A stretch of DNA of 64,000 nucleotides, taken from NCBI RefSeq assembly GCF_034702125.1, contig NC_085869.1, forward strand, positions 48,219,542 to 48,283,541. Reading direction: 5' to 3'. Positions 14,901 through 32,444 of this stretch are shown piece by piece. A program made the translations under genes and the position numbers. This stretch comes from Engraulis encrasicolus (lineage: Eukaryota > Chordata > Actinopteri > Clupeiformes > Engraulidae). Positions within the stretch are counted from its first letter, which is position 1. Each line of letters opens with the position of its first letter. The notes beneath the pieces are model-generated. The model had not been told where the DNA came from. It saw only the letters and a program-made list of their open reading frames with translations, and made no database searches.

Positions 14901-17900
14901 GGCGGCAGCCGAAGCGAAGCAATCTTTCGGAGAAGCTCTGGACAGTGTTTTGAATAGTTTGGAACGTAATTTCGCTTTGAAAAACGAACAGCGCTTAGCG
15001 TTAGAGTCGTTTGTCAGCGGAAAGGAAGATGTGTTAGCCTTACTACCGACTGGATTTGGTAAAAGTCTGATTTACCAACTCGCTCCGTTGGTTACTAAGG
15101 TAATGGGGGTTAGCGAGACCCCGGTCGTTGCTGTGGTTTCGCCATTAATAGCATTGGTGTAGGACCAAATAAAGGACGCAGTCGACCTTGGAATATCTGC
15201 AACACAGCTGGGTCAAGACGATGAAACGGCGATTGAGAGATGATGCCGTATAAGATTCTGTTTGGCAGTCCCGAGGCCTGGCTGAGCGCGAAGTGGGAGG
15301 ACATGCTAGCCACCGATGTATACAAGACCAACCTGATCGGCGTATACTAGTTGTCGATGAAGTCCATCTTACTTATATAAATGGTAAGTGTTATTTCTTT
15401 ATATCATTGTCCTTATGTCTGTACCTACTGTGGTTGTCACAATATCACATTATGGGTTCATTTTCGATATCAATTTAATGTTACAGTGAGTAAAGGCTTA
15501 AGTAGCACAGCTTTAGTCGTTTGGGTAGGGTGCGCAAATCCAAAAATTCCTTGCAGTTGAAGAAGCTAGGGCTGCACGGGATTCAGACGTATAGCCCCAT
15601 GGGCTCCCCCTGATTATATTTCACGTGTTCTTATCATATGCATGCACTCCCCCCTGATTATATTTCACGTATTCTTATCAAAACATGCCCAGGATCTTCA
15701 TCGGGGATATAACTTAGGTGAGAGACAGAGAGAGAGCTTCCATGCTTAACCTAACTACCCCCTAACTAGGCCCTAAGTGTAATGTAATGTTTTGCCTTTT
15801 GTATGAATAGGCACAGGTCAAGACACCAGTCTGTCTAACTGACTGACACCTTTTGGTGCCCTGCCTGGACGGGTGTAAAATAAGGTCATCTGATAAGTTA
15901 TAGGCCACAGCTCCTTCCTGTTACCCATATGCCTGATTAAGATCCAGGGTGATTGAAATATTGCGTGTTTTAATTAATACAGTTTATTTTTTGGAGCATA
16001 TCCAGCAGTGTGCAGACTTGAGTAGCACAGCTCTCGGTTGTGTGCACAAGTATCATCAGCCTACCTGAGAAAAATATGTTTTTGCTACATTTGTTAAGCA
16101 GGCCTAACTTCAGAAGGGCAATCATTTTCCACTGCAAATGACTAACATCTCTACACTTTACTTGTGGTTTTCTTTTCTCAAACAGGAGGAAGGCTGAGAA
16201 AGGACGGAAGGCTTTTAGGGAAAGCTTTGCGAGGTTGGGGAACTGAGAGCCATCGTGAAACCAGGTGGGTAATATTAACACCTTTTTTCAGATCATTCTA
16301 ACCTTACCTACCGAAGACATTTTATTTCACTGAAAACTTTAACTCACTCAACTCATTAATCTTTTGAAGAGCAGTTTTCTAATCATGGTATTGCTACTGT
16401 GATATCACACCTCTCACCCCATTGATTATGCAGTGTTCTAAACTTTCTGACATTTTGACATTACAAAAATTACATGCAATAATCAAGTAACGCTTTGATG
16501 CTTTGGCATTGCTCTTTTCATAGTACAGTTAAAATATCATGCAATGTATTCAGTGTATGAAAAAGTAGGCCTAAGCGGAGTGTTCTGACGTAGTGTCCTG
16601 GCAGAGTGTATATCACAGGCCAATGCACACCTCGAGAAAAGAAAGTTCTGTTGCTGGTGCCTGTTGATCTGTCCACCAAGTCAGGGGACAGGAGCGGTGT
16701 CCCCAAGTGTACAGGCAGAGTAGTCGGGGGAGTGGAGGTGGTTGGGGGGGGGGGGGGGGGGGGCAGGTAACCCACAACAACAACCGGGGGATGGGCTGAC
16801 AGGTAAGAAGTAGTGTAGACACCAGAGAATAGGACTGTTGACAACCCATAAGCTCTGAAGCCACAATTCTGAACAGCTATGACTGTAATGCAAATGATTT
16901 CCATGTTGTGATGTTGTTCTTGTATTCTCTTATTTTGTAGAAACACCGGTACTGGCATTGACTGTGTCTGCGGAATTGCACTCAAGAGAAATTGTCAGGA
17001 GACCGCTCCAACTCCAAAACCCAGTTGACATCATTGCCAGCCCCAATCGACCCAACATCAGACTCTCCATAAGACGACTTTCGAGTGAGTCACTGGACTG
17101 TTTCGACTGGCTCGTGAAGGACTTGACAGAGAAAGGAGTGGAGATGTCACCAGTCAATATATACTGCCGGACAATAAACACGAGGGAGAAAACGATGCTT
17201 AAAGAAAGTCTAAATGGCTGCTTTAGGAAAGCCCTGTATGTACATTTTGAGCCTCACGTGTCCAGTGTGGAGCCTGGCCATTCCTGCTGCACCTATTGCC
17301 ACTCATTATGCAAGTGTAACTCTGACTGTTGCTCTGTGCCAAAACCCAACTTTGAAATACCCAAACAAATCCTGTCACCTGTCAAATGCAGAAATGTCAC
17401 ATTGGAAGAGCAGGGACTGGTCAGACAGCTTTTGGAGGAGTATAGGGATAGCCTGATTGCACTAGGTGAACACCTTTACACAAATGCCTCATTCTGCACT
17501 GGTTTCAGCAATGTACTAATTTACTCAGTTTTGGAAAGTCTTTGTGATATGACATGACTTGTCATGCAGAATCTCCCTGTATTTGACATAAAATATGGCC
17601 AGGACATCCTACGCATTGTTCACAAAGTATTTAAAGATTTTGATGTGTGTGAATTCCCTGACATTCCTGAAAAACCATACCTGTCACCAGACATGGACTT
17701 TCCAGTGTATTTTGATGTTGAGGATGAGGATGCTGAAACCTCTCTAAGCAGCATTGAGTCAGGCTTATCCATGCTTCCATTATCAGATTAAGTACAGAGC
17801 CACTGTAAATAATTGTAAATAACTGCACACTTGTATATATAGTAAATATCATTCTGAATAAATACTTTTTACATTTTTAAACTACATGTTGTAATGTGTT

Positions 17901-20900
17901 CCCTGAAAACTAATGAAGAGACAGCTTGGTAAAGGAAATGATTTTAATGAAGGACAATGACTTAGAATAACAAACAAGAATAACAAACTATTTCAAAGCA
18001 AGAAAATAGGAAAGTAATTAAGAAAAACTTATTTTAATAATTTTGGTATTCACCTTTTTGAAGACGCCGTACCAACATTGACGGTCGCCTGTAAGGCAGC
18101 ATGGGTGTTACCTGGCTAGACAAACAGTACAAATAACTCAAAGGACACTGCACAATTCATTCAGTTTGCTGCTCATCCACGTCCAGAGTGCCTTGTGATC
18201 GAGCTTTGCCAACAAGTCATTTCGGAAGCCAGGGAATGCAGTAGATGTGCGACCTGGTTTCTGTTTAAAAAGTTCTGCCTCTTGCAGTGTGTCCACCAAG
18301 GTGAGGATGTCTTGTCATGTCCACATGGTGAGCTCCACTTGGTCTTGTTATGCCCAGCTCCTTGTCAGTGCCTGCCATCATCTGTTTTAAGAAATAAGTG
18401 GATACCAAGGCTTAGGCTATTAAAAACAGAATATGTTCAGATAATCTAGGCCCATTATTACAGTACACATTATGGTAAATTAACACAGTAAGGGGGAGGG
18501 TTGGAGTGAGGGTCGTGTCAGTGAGTGTAGGGGGGCTGTGAAATGCTCTCCCCTCTATCGATTGACTGGGACAACTACCAAACCGTGCTCATTTTCTGGA
18601 CTTTTTAAATGACTAGTTAATGGCAGATCAGTAAGAAAACCTAAACAAGAACTGTTACGTTGTCTATGAAGAGATTATAATGTAATAGTGAGCGAGCATT
18701 GAATTTAAGGAGCTGGAGCTACCAGTTGTAGCGATTGAACAGAGTAAACTGGATACCTGAGTTGGCACTTGGAGTCGGTGGGTTTGGCAATGTCTTTTTC
18801 AAATCCCTCGGTGTCGTCGATGGCGTTGGCCCGCGTGGCCTTTTGGAGACGTTGCTGTCTTTGAATTCTTCCTCCCATTGCCTGAATATTAGGTGAATCC
18901 TTTCCGAGCCTGTTTATTATGACTGAGGCGCAACGCGAACAACATCTCCTTGACTGTCCCGATACGGAGGATACAATCAAGCGTAGGAACGCCAGCCTGT
19001 TCGAAATAGTTGTTTCTTTTTTCACTGCGAACATGTCAGTTGAATGTCCATATGTAGATGGTGGTCCTTCTCATTTGTCTTGCACAAACGGCAAAAATCG
19101 TCTGGCGTCATTGTTGATTTCTAGACTGTTTTAGCTTCTTCAATTTCTGTGGCTTCTTGCAGATAATTTCCTCGTCGCGATATACACACGTCATCGCGCG
19201 CAAGGCAGCATGGCTTCTCTCTGGCGAGTGATGGACACTCGTGCCGTCCAATCAACGGCTACGGAAACCACACCTCCATACGAGATAATGTACAGTTGGT
19301 CCCCAGACTCGATCACACTTGTGATTGAGTATGGCGTTTGCCGCCAGACTAATGCAGAATCAGGTTTCATCATCCTGCAGATTTCATCATAAGTGCAGAA
19401 TTGGTCTCCTCCTTGTCCGGATAAGATGATACTTCAGAATACAGCAAAAAATGATTCAACATAACCATTTTAAACACACCAACTGACCAAATAACTCCAC
19501 TCAAGCCAAACTAACCAAAAATCCACCATTTTGAAGTGAAACACCACCCTGCATGTACAATTGTACACTGCATGTACATTTTTTTTAAATTACGTGTGGG
19601 CCAACTATAAAGTCTTAACACCTGATCGACATCTACAGTGAGCTACACTGTAATTACAACATGTTGGGGGTTAAATGTGGAATTGCAGGGAAAAAGCTTA
19701 AAAGTGGAAATTGTACATCTGCAGGCTTATTCACCAATGTACTCAGAATGACTAAAACACGCAAGGAAAACACTAATGTGTGATTATAAACATGAAGACT
19801 GAAGAACAGGTAAAAGTATGGATACCCCTCTCCTTAGTTTAAGTCTGATTACTTCAGATTGCCTGAATCCATGTTCATTTATTACACCATTGTAACTACT
19901 CTGTAAATGTCAGGTATCAAACATCAGGTCTCTTCGCGCATGATATATCACAGAGTTAAATAAATTACTCTTACTCTTACAGTCTACTACCCAGAATTGT
20001 CTCAAATTCTACAAATGTGCACAAAAACATATCAAGGCTAGACATACTAAGATAAGAAGAACCCATTGCAACAGCTGCCTCTCTGCTGCATGCCTGTCGA
20101 CCTTGGCTGAAGGTCGCAGAAGACTGGGGGGATGGAGGACATTCAGGTTCGAGCCAGTTCTAGCTGAGCGGGGGATGGTTTTTGGTGCAACAGAGGGAGA
20201 GGATTCGTTAATATTTAGCACTACATAGGAGGCCAAAGGACAAAGCACAGACACTCTTGTCCAAGGCAACATTTGAGTGGACAAGTATAAAGCCCCTTCA
20301 AAAACTCAGAAGACACCTGGTGCCATGTTTACATTGCTCACATAACCTTTATCTTACAGGCTCAATATTTATTATAACTTACTGGTCAGGCAATTAATTT
20401 ACAACTAATGTACCATCGTCTCAACATTGCACGTTTTAAAGAGATGCATCAAACATCAACAAGCAAGGGGGTTGTGTGCAATCATTTAGGGAAACACCAT
20501 GGATGCAATAAAACAATGCTTAGATTCTACTTCATTTCACACAGCCCTGTGACAGGTGGACATAGTGAGTGACTGCCACAGCCATTGACAAAACCCACAG
20601 GACGAACCCGCCTGTGTGACTTTGAATGGACATGACCCGGAAACACATGACACGGTCACAGAATCTCATTTAAAGGGAACAGCGAGGGAACTCGTGCCTT
20701 AATCAGCGCATGATTTTCATACAATGTTAATATCTCATATCTATATGACATGCTTCATTTCTGTAAGAAAAAAAGCACCATTAAGTTGCTCAAAACGAGT
20801 AGGAGTGCCAGGTTCTACCAGTCCTGTCGAAGATGGTGCAACACGTTTTAGTGTGCTTGCATGGAAAATTGATATGCAGATATTATGCACAATCTCACAC

Positions 20901-21321
20901 TGTAGCAATAATGATAAGGAATGAAATTGTACATTCCATGACCATGAACCTAGACAGACAGTTTATTCACAACGTTGTCCATTCATCATCTGACAACAAG
21001 GACTACAAAATGAGAAGCTCATTGTACAATACTGTAGATCGTGCATTACTATTCACAATGTGTTTATAGATCTTAATAACCCTGCTGCTGGCTACCCAAA
21101 TCCCTATGCATTAAAAAAAAAACTAAATGCACCAAATTACTGTCTGACCTTGCTGAGGAAAGTAGGGACTGGTACAGTTAGCCAGCTAACAGGCATAGCT
21201 AACATGACATGTTTTTTTTACACAACTGAAAAGCTTGCTCTCCGTTTATGACCATTATTGTGTTACACACGGGGTAAATATACGCAATATTTAGTTGTTG
21301 AAGTGTATATGGTCTCACCAT
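8880..21321 (-). CDS. hspe1: Mitochondrial co-chaperonin Hsp10 (four exons, complete)
   Basis: Hsp10 is the seven-subunit lid that caps Hsp60 in the mitochondrial matrix and drives the ATP-dependent folding cycle. The four spliced pieces total 300 bp and give 99 residues plus stop, the usual length. The protein opens MAFRKFLPMFDRVLVERLAA, contains the mobile-loop motif ETVTKGGIMLPEK (about residues 21-33) and LLPEYGGTKV, and ends RDADILGKYVD. Exon 1 supplies only the ATG, directly followed by the GTGAGA donor; the other exons are in phase 0. Recognition is firm. The odd feature is intron 1, which is 11.4 kb and mostly a palindromic transposon. The gene is divergent from hspd1 and probably co-regulated with it by heat-shock factor through the shared promoter. 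Confidence 0.95.
9052..9141 (-). CDS. hspe1: hspe1 exon 3
   Basis: 30 codons, KGDTQPVCVKVGEKVLLPEY to ILDDK, with a GATTGCAG acceptor and an AAG|GTAGGT donor. Confidence 0.95.
9422..9764. mobile_element. Non-autonomous hAT-like element in hspe1 intron 2
   Basis: The ends are cagcGATGCACC on the left and the near-complement GTGCATCCCTA on the right. They are flanked by ATATTATA (9414-9421) and ACATTATA (9765-9772), an 8-bp duplication with one mismatch. The body contains the degenerate GATAC/GTATTGG repeats typical of small fish hAT elements. Confidence 0.65.
9778..9933 (-). CDS. hspe1: hspe1 exon 2
   Basis: 52 codons, AFRKFLPMFDRVLVE to VGPGSVNQ, after a TTCCAG acceptor. The donor is CAG|GTGATT, weak at position +5. 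A hAT-type insertion ends only 13 bp into the intron. Confidence 0.95.
10058..10066. repeat. Left outer 9-bp target-site duplication (ATGCAGAAT)
   Basis: Identical to 19352-19360 at the far side of the palindromic transposon. It abuts the element's TAGCCTGG terminus. Confidence 0.85.
10363..10769 (+). pseudogene. CxxC zinc-finger transposon gene remnant (inverted arm)
   Basis: The start MTPDDFCRLCKTNEK has a CxxC pair. A second pair lies in CCSRCASVIINRLGKD one frame away (about 10528-10575), then FRQWEEEFKDSN and a Pro/Thr-rich stretch in a third frame. The CRLC...CSRC pattern resembles the N-terminal zinc-binding module of transposon proteins seen in fish. It has a TGA after 29 codons and further frameshifts. 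A splice donor-like CAG|GTATCC follows near 10717. A possible last exon (ending ALWTWMSSKLNELCSVL) lies near 11230-11335; the middle of the gene seems deleted. Confidence 0.5.
11683..14577 (-). pseudogene. RecQ-like SF2 helicase pseudogene (inverted arm)
   Basis: Mirror copy of the helicase pseudogene in the other arm, with the same start and the same TAG, frameshift and TGA lesions. Both copies therefore descend from one already dead gene. It is transcribed in the same direction as hspe1, so spliced or retained fragments could appear in hspe1 transcripts. Confidence 0.85.
14715..14761 (+). repeat. 47-bp left end at the palindrome centre
   Basis: Identical to 10067-10113. It forms the unpaired spacer between the two arms. 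On its left is AGGCTGTCC (14706-14714), on its right GGACAGCCT (14762-14770). Confidence 0.9.
14899..17791 (+). pseudogene. RecQ-like SF2 helicase pseudogene (forward arm)
   Basis: The reading begins MAAAEAKQSFGEAL and shows the Walker A region LLPTGFGKSLIYQL, motif Ia VVSPLIALV and a DExH-type box VVDEVHLTY. Later come PVLALT, IIASPNRPNIRLSIRR, PVNIYCRTI (motif IV-like) and a Cys-rich segment HSCCTYCHSLCKC. This order is that of RecQ-family helicases. Three exons are likely: 14899-15383, 16186-16264 and 16941-17791; AATAAA follows at 17857. It is broken: TAG replaces the expected Gln codon after PLIALV (15160), frameshifts lie around 15238 and before the DExH box, and an in-frame TGA lies at 17555. 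Such helicase genes recur in fish DNA transposons; this is not the host RECQL gene. Confidence 0.85.
18705..19111 (-). pseudogene. CxxC zinc-finger transposon gene remnant (forward arm)
   Basis: Reverse-complement twin of the remnant in the other arm, with the same stop and frameshifts. It is convergent with the helicase pseudogene of the same arm, so the parent transposon had two converging genes. Confidence 0.5.
19352..19360. repeat. Right outer 9-bp target-site duplication (ATGCAGAAT)
   Basis: Direct repeat of 10058-10066, abutting the CCAGACTA right terminus. Confidence 0.85.
19361..21318. other. Remainder of hspe1 intron 1
   Basis: AT-rich intron sequence between the transposon and hspe1 exon 1. 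I see no further gene, structured RNA or clear mobile element with defined ends. Confidence 0.6.
21319..21321 (-). CDS. hspe1: hspe1 coding exon 1 (ATG only)
   Basis: The sequence reads CCGAG-ATG|GTGAGACC on the minus strand, so the start codon is the last codon of the exon. Joined to exon 2 it gives M-AFRKFLP, the known fish Hsp10 N terminus. The 5' UTR lies at higher coordinates; its start is not visible. Confidence 0.85.
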
Positions 21322-21488
21322 CTCGGATGATCGTTAAGCAGATTCCTTTTTCCAGCACTCTGATTTCTTCACGTAAGAAGAGTAGTCTACACGCTGGGGG
21401 GACTGAATGAGACAACCCACGTGAGGAGAGGAAGAAATATCTAGAAACTCAGTGCGCATGCGTTCACGAGATGCCGGCATGACATCTG

Positions 21489-21496
21489 GAATATTC
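21489..21496. promoter_or_regulatory. Two-unit heat-shock half site GAAtaTTC
   Basis: A perfect head-to-head pair; the third unit is out of register by one base (TTTGAA). It lies in the likely hspe1 5' UTR or proximal promoter. Confidence 0.4.
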
Positions 21497-21681
21497 TTTG
21501 AAAAAATATGCCCATAACACACATATTACGTTCATTCAAACTCAATAAGAACAAAAATGAAGCGAAATAAGCATGTTGCGGCTAATTATAATGTAGTTAT
21601 TCAATGTATGTGTTTTTTTATTTCTCGGCTCTTACACAATGTTGACCTCTGACCTCGTGTTTTTTCACCAATCGTAACAGC

Positions 21682-21694
21682 GAAAATTCTCGAA
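21682..21694. promoter_or_regulatory. Heat-shock element GAAnnTTCnnGAA
   Basis: The sequence GAAaaTTCtcGAA is a perfect three-unit HSF1 binding site, 10 bp after a CCAAT box and between the two divergent chaperonin genes. Confidence 0.85.
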
Positions 21695-22056
21695 TGAATG
21701 GCCCCAGAACGAGCATTGTGCAATACCTAACGTGTTTAGTGACAATTTTCCTTTTTAGCACCTCATTTCCCCTATTGCTATTAATGGGCATGCTTTATGT
21801 CATCATTGGCATCAAAACTGATGTGAAAATTATGCAAAAAAGTGGCTTGAAATCCACATTTCGTCTTCACCTGTACCATGCATACATGGTTTGGGGCACG
21901 TGGCTCTGTTACCCGGATGAAGTAAGACATGTGCAAGGTTTGAGGAGTGTTCTCGTGCAACCAGTCTTCTGAATTATATCATTCCGTGTCCTCCGGACTG
22001 TCAAGTGAACCGTCTCCCTGCGTTGTCAGCCCCAAGTTCTTTGATTTAACGCACAA

Positions 22057-22062
22057 GTAAGT
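22057..22062 (+). promoter_or_regulatory. hspd1: Candidate splice donor of hspd1 non-coding exon 1
   Basis: GTAAGT, a consensus donor after CACAA, about 360 bp downstream of the heat-shock element. HSPD1 genes have a non-coding first exon, and the first coding exon here (23579) opens with an acceptor and two untranslated bases. Inferred from position; RNA evidence would be needed. Confidence 0.5.
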
Positions 22063-22476
22063 ACAAATTAACGTAGCATCCCATGTGCAACACATGGAAA
22101 ATACGGATCATGTTTTAATATTTCCAAGGTATCCAGTAACGTCACCTTTATGGCATCGCACACCTCAAGAGTAGCTAGTAATGTTTGTAGTAAGTAAGAG
22201 ATGCCTATGAACGACCATACCCGGAAAATTAATTGTAATGCACGATATTTAATGCTATGTTTTCAAATTAGGCACACTATGAATGAACAGTGTAGTGTTT
22301 GTTTTTGATCGCGCTGCAAAGTCAGGCACAGCATTCGCTTGCGGTGGGGGATGGAGACTCCCAACTGAGATCGTTCCCGGACGTGCGGTCCCAGGTGTTT
22401 CTATCACTCCCGGACGTGTAGTCCCACCCGATTATATTTCACGTATTATCATATACTGCCACATACAAGCAATTTA

Positions 22477-22531
22477 GGGTTAGGGTTAGGGTTAGGGTTA
22501 GGTTTAGGGTTAAGGTTAGGGTTAGGGTTAG
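22477..22531. repeat. Interstitial telomere-like (TTAGGG)n array
   Basis: About nine units of TTAGGG with two variants (TTTAGGG-type and TTAAGG) in hspd1 intron 1. The array is short and not at a chromosome end. Confidence 0.9.
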
Positions 22532-23556
22532 AAACAAAAAACTAACATCAACAACATAACTAGCTCCGTCATATGGCGGTGGTACCGATAGTCTGGCTAG
22601 TGGGAGCGAGATGAAAAGGGAGCGTCCTGGGTTGGGAGCGTCAATCAGGGAATCATTGGCTTGAATCACTTTAGTATTGAGAGCAGCTGTACAATTGTGG
22701 AGTCATCATGCGTCCGAAGAATTTAACACTCAATAGTGTGCATGTCTTCTTTGTCATGAGGATTTGAATAAACGTGATCAACTTCTACTAACCGATATAG
22801 TGGTTATGTTGGTTGATAATAATGGGTTCAGGTAGAATAATGTTCTTTGTGAACATGTCGCACAAGTTCAATTAGCTTAGAGTACTGCAACAGCATGATG
22901 CGTTCTGTATTCGTGCTGCCCATGAATGAGCCAGTGAAATCTAAAGTGTGTACATGATCTCTCTCTACACTAGATTTGCCACCAGTATTTACTAAGACCA
23001 CACGTGTTTGCTATGGAGGCATTTGCCCTCTTCACCTGTGAAGACAGGATGAGGGAAAATAGCCTTCATGCATAAATTACATGGCCGTACAATTATGAAT
23101 GAAGTGTGTGTGGTAGCAAGTCTTTAGCGCAGTCGATTTAAACGCAGGGCGTCTGGGAGAATTTTGACCTTGTGACGCATGACCTGGGAGCACACGTGGG
23201 GGGTTTCTCACAGCATTGTTCCGGTTACTGAAAGGAAGCTGCTGTTTTTGATGTTGTGAAACCTGTGAAATCTTACACAACACAAATCATGATTGGATTT
23301 ACAAGAACGGACATTTGGCTCATAATTAACATAACCATACAAAGAACATTTGCATACATAGGTTACAGTTAAATTTTCCCAAAGCACGCGTTCTTTCCCT
23401 GTTGTAGGCCTACCTGGTATTCCTAATGGACTGCAAAGGTTTTGTTCTGTCCGATTAAAATAATAACAATGAGGGAATGTTATGCAGGATCCTAACAATT
23501 AATATTACCGGTAATAAAAAAGATTATGATGATAATAACAATGAATTTCCCTTTGA

Positions 23557-31520
<7,964 letters not shown>

Positions 31521-32093
31521 ACGCCAGACGCGACTCAATGCCCCTCGAAACTCAAACAGACTTATTAATAAGCGAATAAGGACCGGGGGCGGAGTGGGAG
31601 GAGCTGAGGGACAGGACGTGCCCTCCACTTACCCCCACCCACCCCTTTACCTGCTGGGAGACAGAGAAGGAGCTGCTGAACTGATCTGGACACAACAGGC
31701 AACCTTCTCGCCTATTCAGCAGCACTGTACATTCATAAATGACCTTTAATGAATCCCCACCACTGACGACTCATAAAAGTTCAGCCCCACCACTGCTCTT
31801 CCCTTCACAGCTAGACCAGGGTACACCAGATGGCACGGTGTCGAGGGCGAACACGTCCTGCCTAGAAATGAGACTCTGTTCCAGCTGGCTGCCTTATTGC
31901 TCTGAAGCGCACACGTTTGCTGTACTTTACAGCGAGAAAATAATGCACATCACACCTCCCTCTCCCTCTCCAGTGGCTCCACTTAAGATTGTGGGCATTT
32001 CTCAAAATCTAGTGTGCACACTTCCAAGTGTATTCAGCCTAATTAGTCACACCCAGTGATTGGATACTCTTTCTAGCTCTTTCGAGCTTCGTA

Positions 32094-32444
32094 CAGAGCC
32101 ATCTAATATCAGAGTTACGCCACTCCCATAGACCTCTATGGACCAATCTTTCCACAGCAATGGCGGCTCTCATGGAGCCTTACGGAGCGTTAACATGGAA
32201 ATCCCCATTGACTTTAGTTCTATTAGAAGTTACTTAGTTCCAGGAGGTGGCCGTAGAACACAGAAAATGTGGTAAAGGTAATGTAATTTGTTTGTACTTA
32301 ATCTTTGTTTGGTATGTGATCGTTCTGTGTTAGTTTCCAACGAACAGAAGTTTACTGTTAAGAAACATTTTAATCTACGCGAATCACATCACCAACCGAC
32401 TTCCTGGTCCCCGGTTTGCGCAACTCTGTTATTAGATGGCTCTG
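32094..32444 (+). mobile_element. 351-bp hAT-type MITE, copy 1
   Basis: Ends CAGAGCCATCTAATA and TATTAGATGGCTCTG, flanked by the perfect 8-bp duplication GCTTCGTA (32086-32093, 32445-32452). It has the same length and orientation as 43925-44275, with about seven or eight differences by eye. It lies downstream of the hspd1 stop and may be inside its 3' UTR. Confidence 0.95.

Larger units (their letters stand above)
10067..19351. mobile_element. Giant palindromic DNA transposon in hspe1 intron 1
   Basis: The order is: a 47-bp left end (10067-10113), GGACAGCCT, an inverted element copy starting at its right end (10123-14714), then a full forward copy (14715-19351). The two roughly 4.59 kb arms are almost identical; the translated frames match pair by pair, and the clear difference is around a poly-C/poly-G run (12714-12732 versus 16746-16764). 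The terminal motifs TAGCCTGGGAG and TAGTCTGGCGG form short inverted ends. The 9-bp outer duplication shows true transposition. The superfamily is unknown: a 9-bp duplication would suit Mutator-like elements, but no transposase core was recognised. The element carries a RecQ-like helicase pseudogene and a CxxC zinc-finger pseudogene. It is non-autonomous in its present state. Confidence 0.9.
14715..19351 (+). mobile_element. Forward full-length copy of the transposon
   Basis: It runs from the left end TAGCCTGGGAGTACC to the right end CCGCCAGACTA, 4,637 bp. The motif CCATGCTGCCTTGCGC and close variants recur near the ends (14730 and reverse complement near 19200) and once internally near 18095, possible transposase-binding sites (inference). 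Confidence 0.85.
21322..22056. promoter_or_regulatory. Bidirectional hspe1/hspd1 promoter and 5' UTRs
   Basis: This interval separates the hspe1 start codon (minus) from a likely 5' splice donor of the non-coding first hspd1 exon (plus; ACAA|GTAAGT at 22057). HSPE1 and HSPD1 share a divergent promoter in vertebrates, and the arrangement is the same here. It contains a perfect heat-shock element, a CCAAT box at 21668-21672 and weaker HSE-like units near 21434 and 21489. Exact transcription starts are not visible. Confidence 0.8.

Noticed and set aside
14899..17791. Helicase as the host RECQL/RecQ gene
   Set aside because: It lies inside an element with target duplications, is present twice as an inverted repeat, and has stops and frameshifts.
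10067..19351. Palindrome as a pure assembly or library foldback artefact
   Set aside because: The 9-bp outer duplication, the second internal 9-bp duplication and the 47-bp left-end copies at exact positions are hard to obtain by a read foldback. It still needs long-read confirmation.
10067..19351. CRISPR array or prokaryotic mobile element
   Set aside because: No regular short repeats with spacers; all genes are spliced vertebrate genes.
21694..21972. 92-residue hydrophobic open frame in the hspe1/hspd1 promoter
   Set aside because: It starts inside the heat-shock element, resembles no known protein I can recall, and lies where the hspd1 5' region is expected. Likely chance.
22439..22669. 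Frame with Thr-Leu repeats on the minus strand
   Set aside because: Translation of the TTAGGG-type array.
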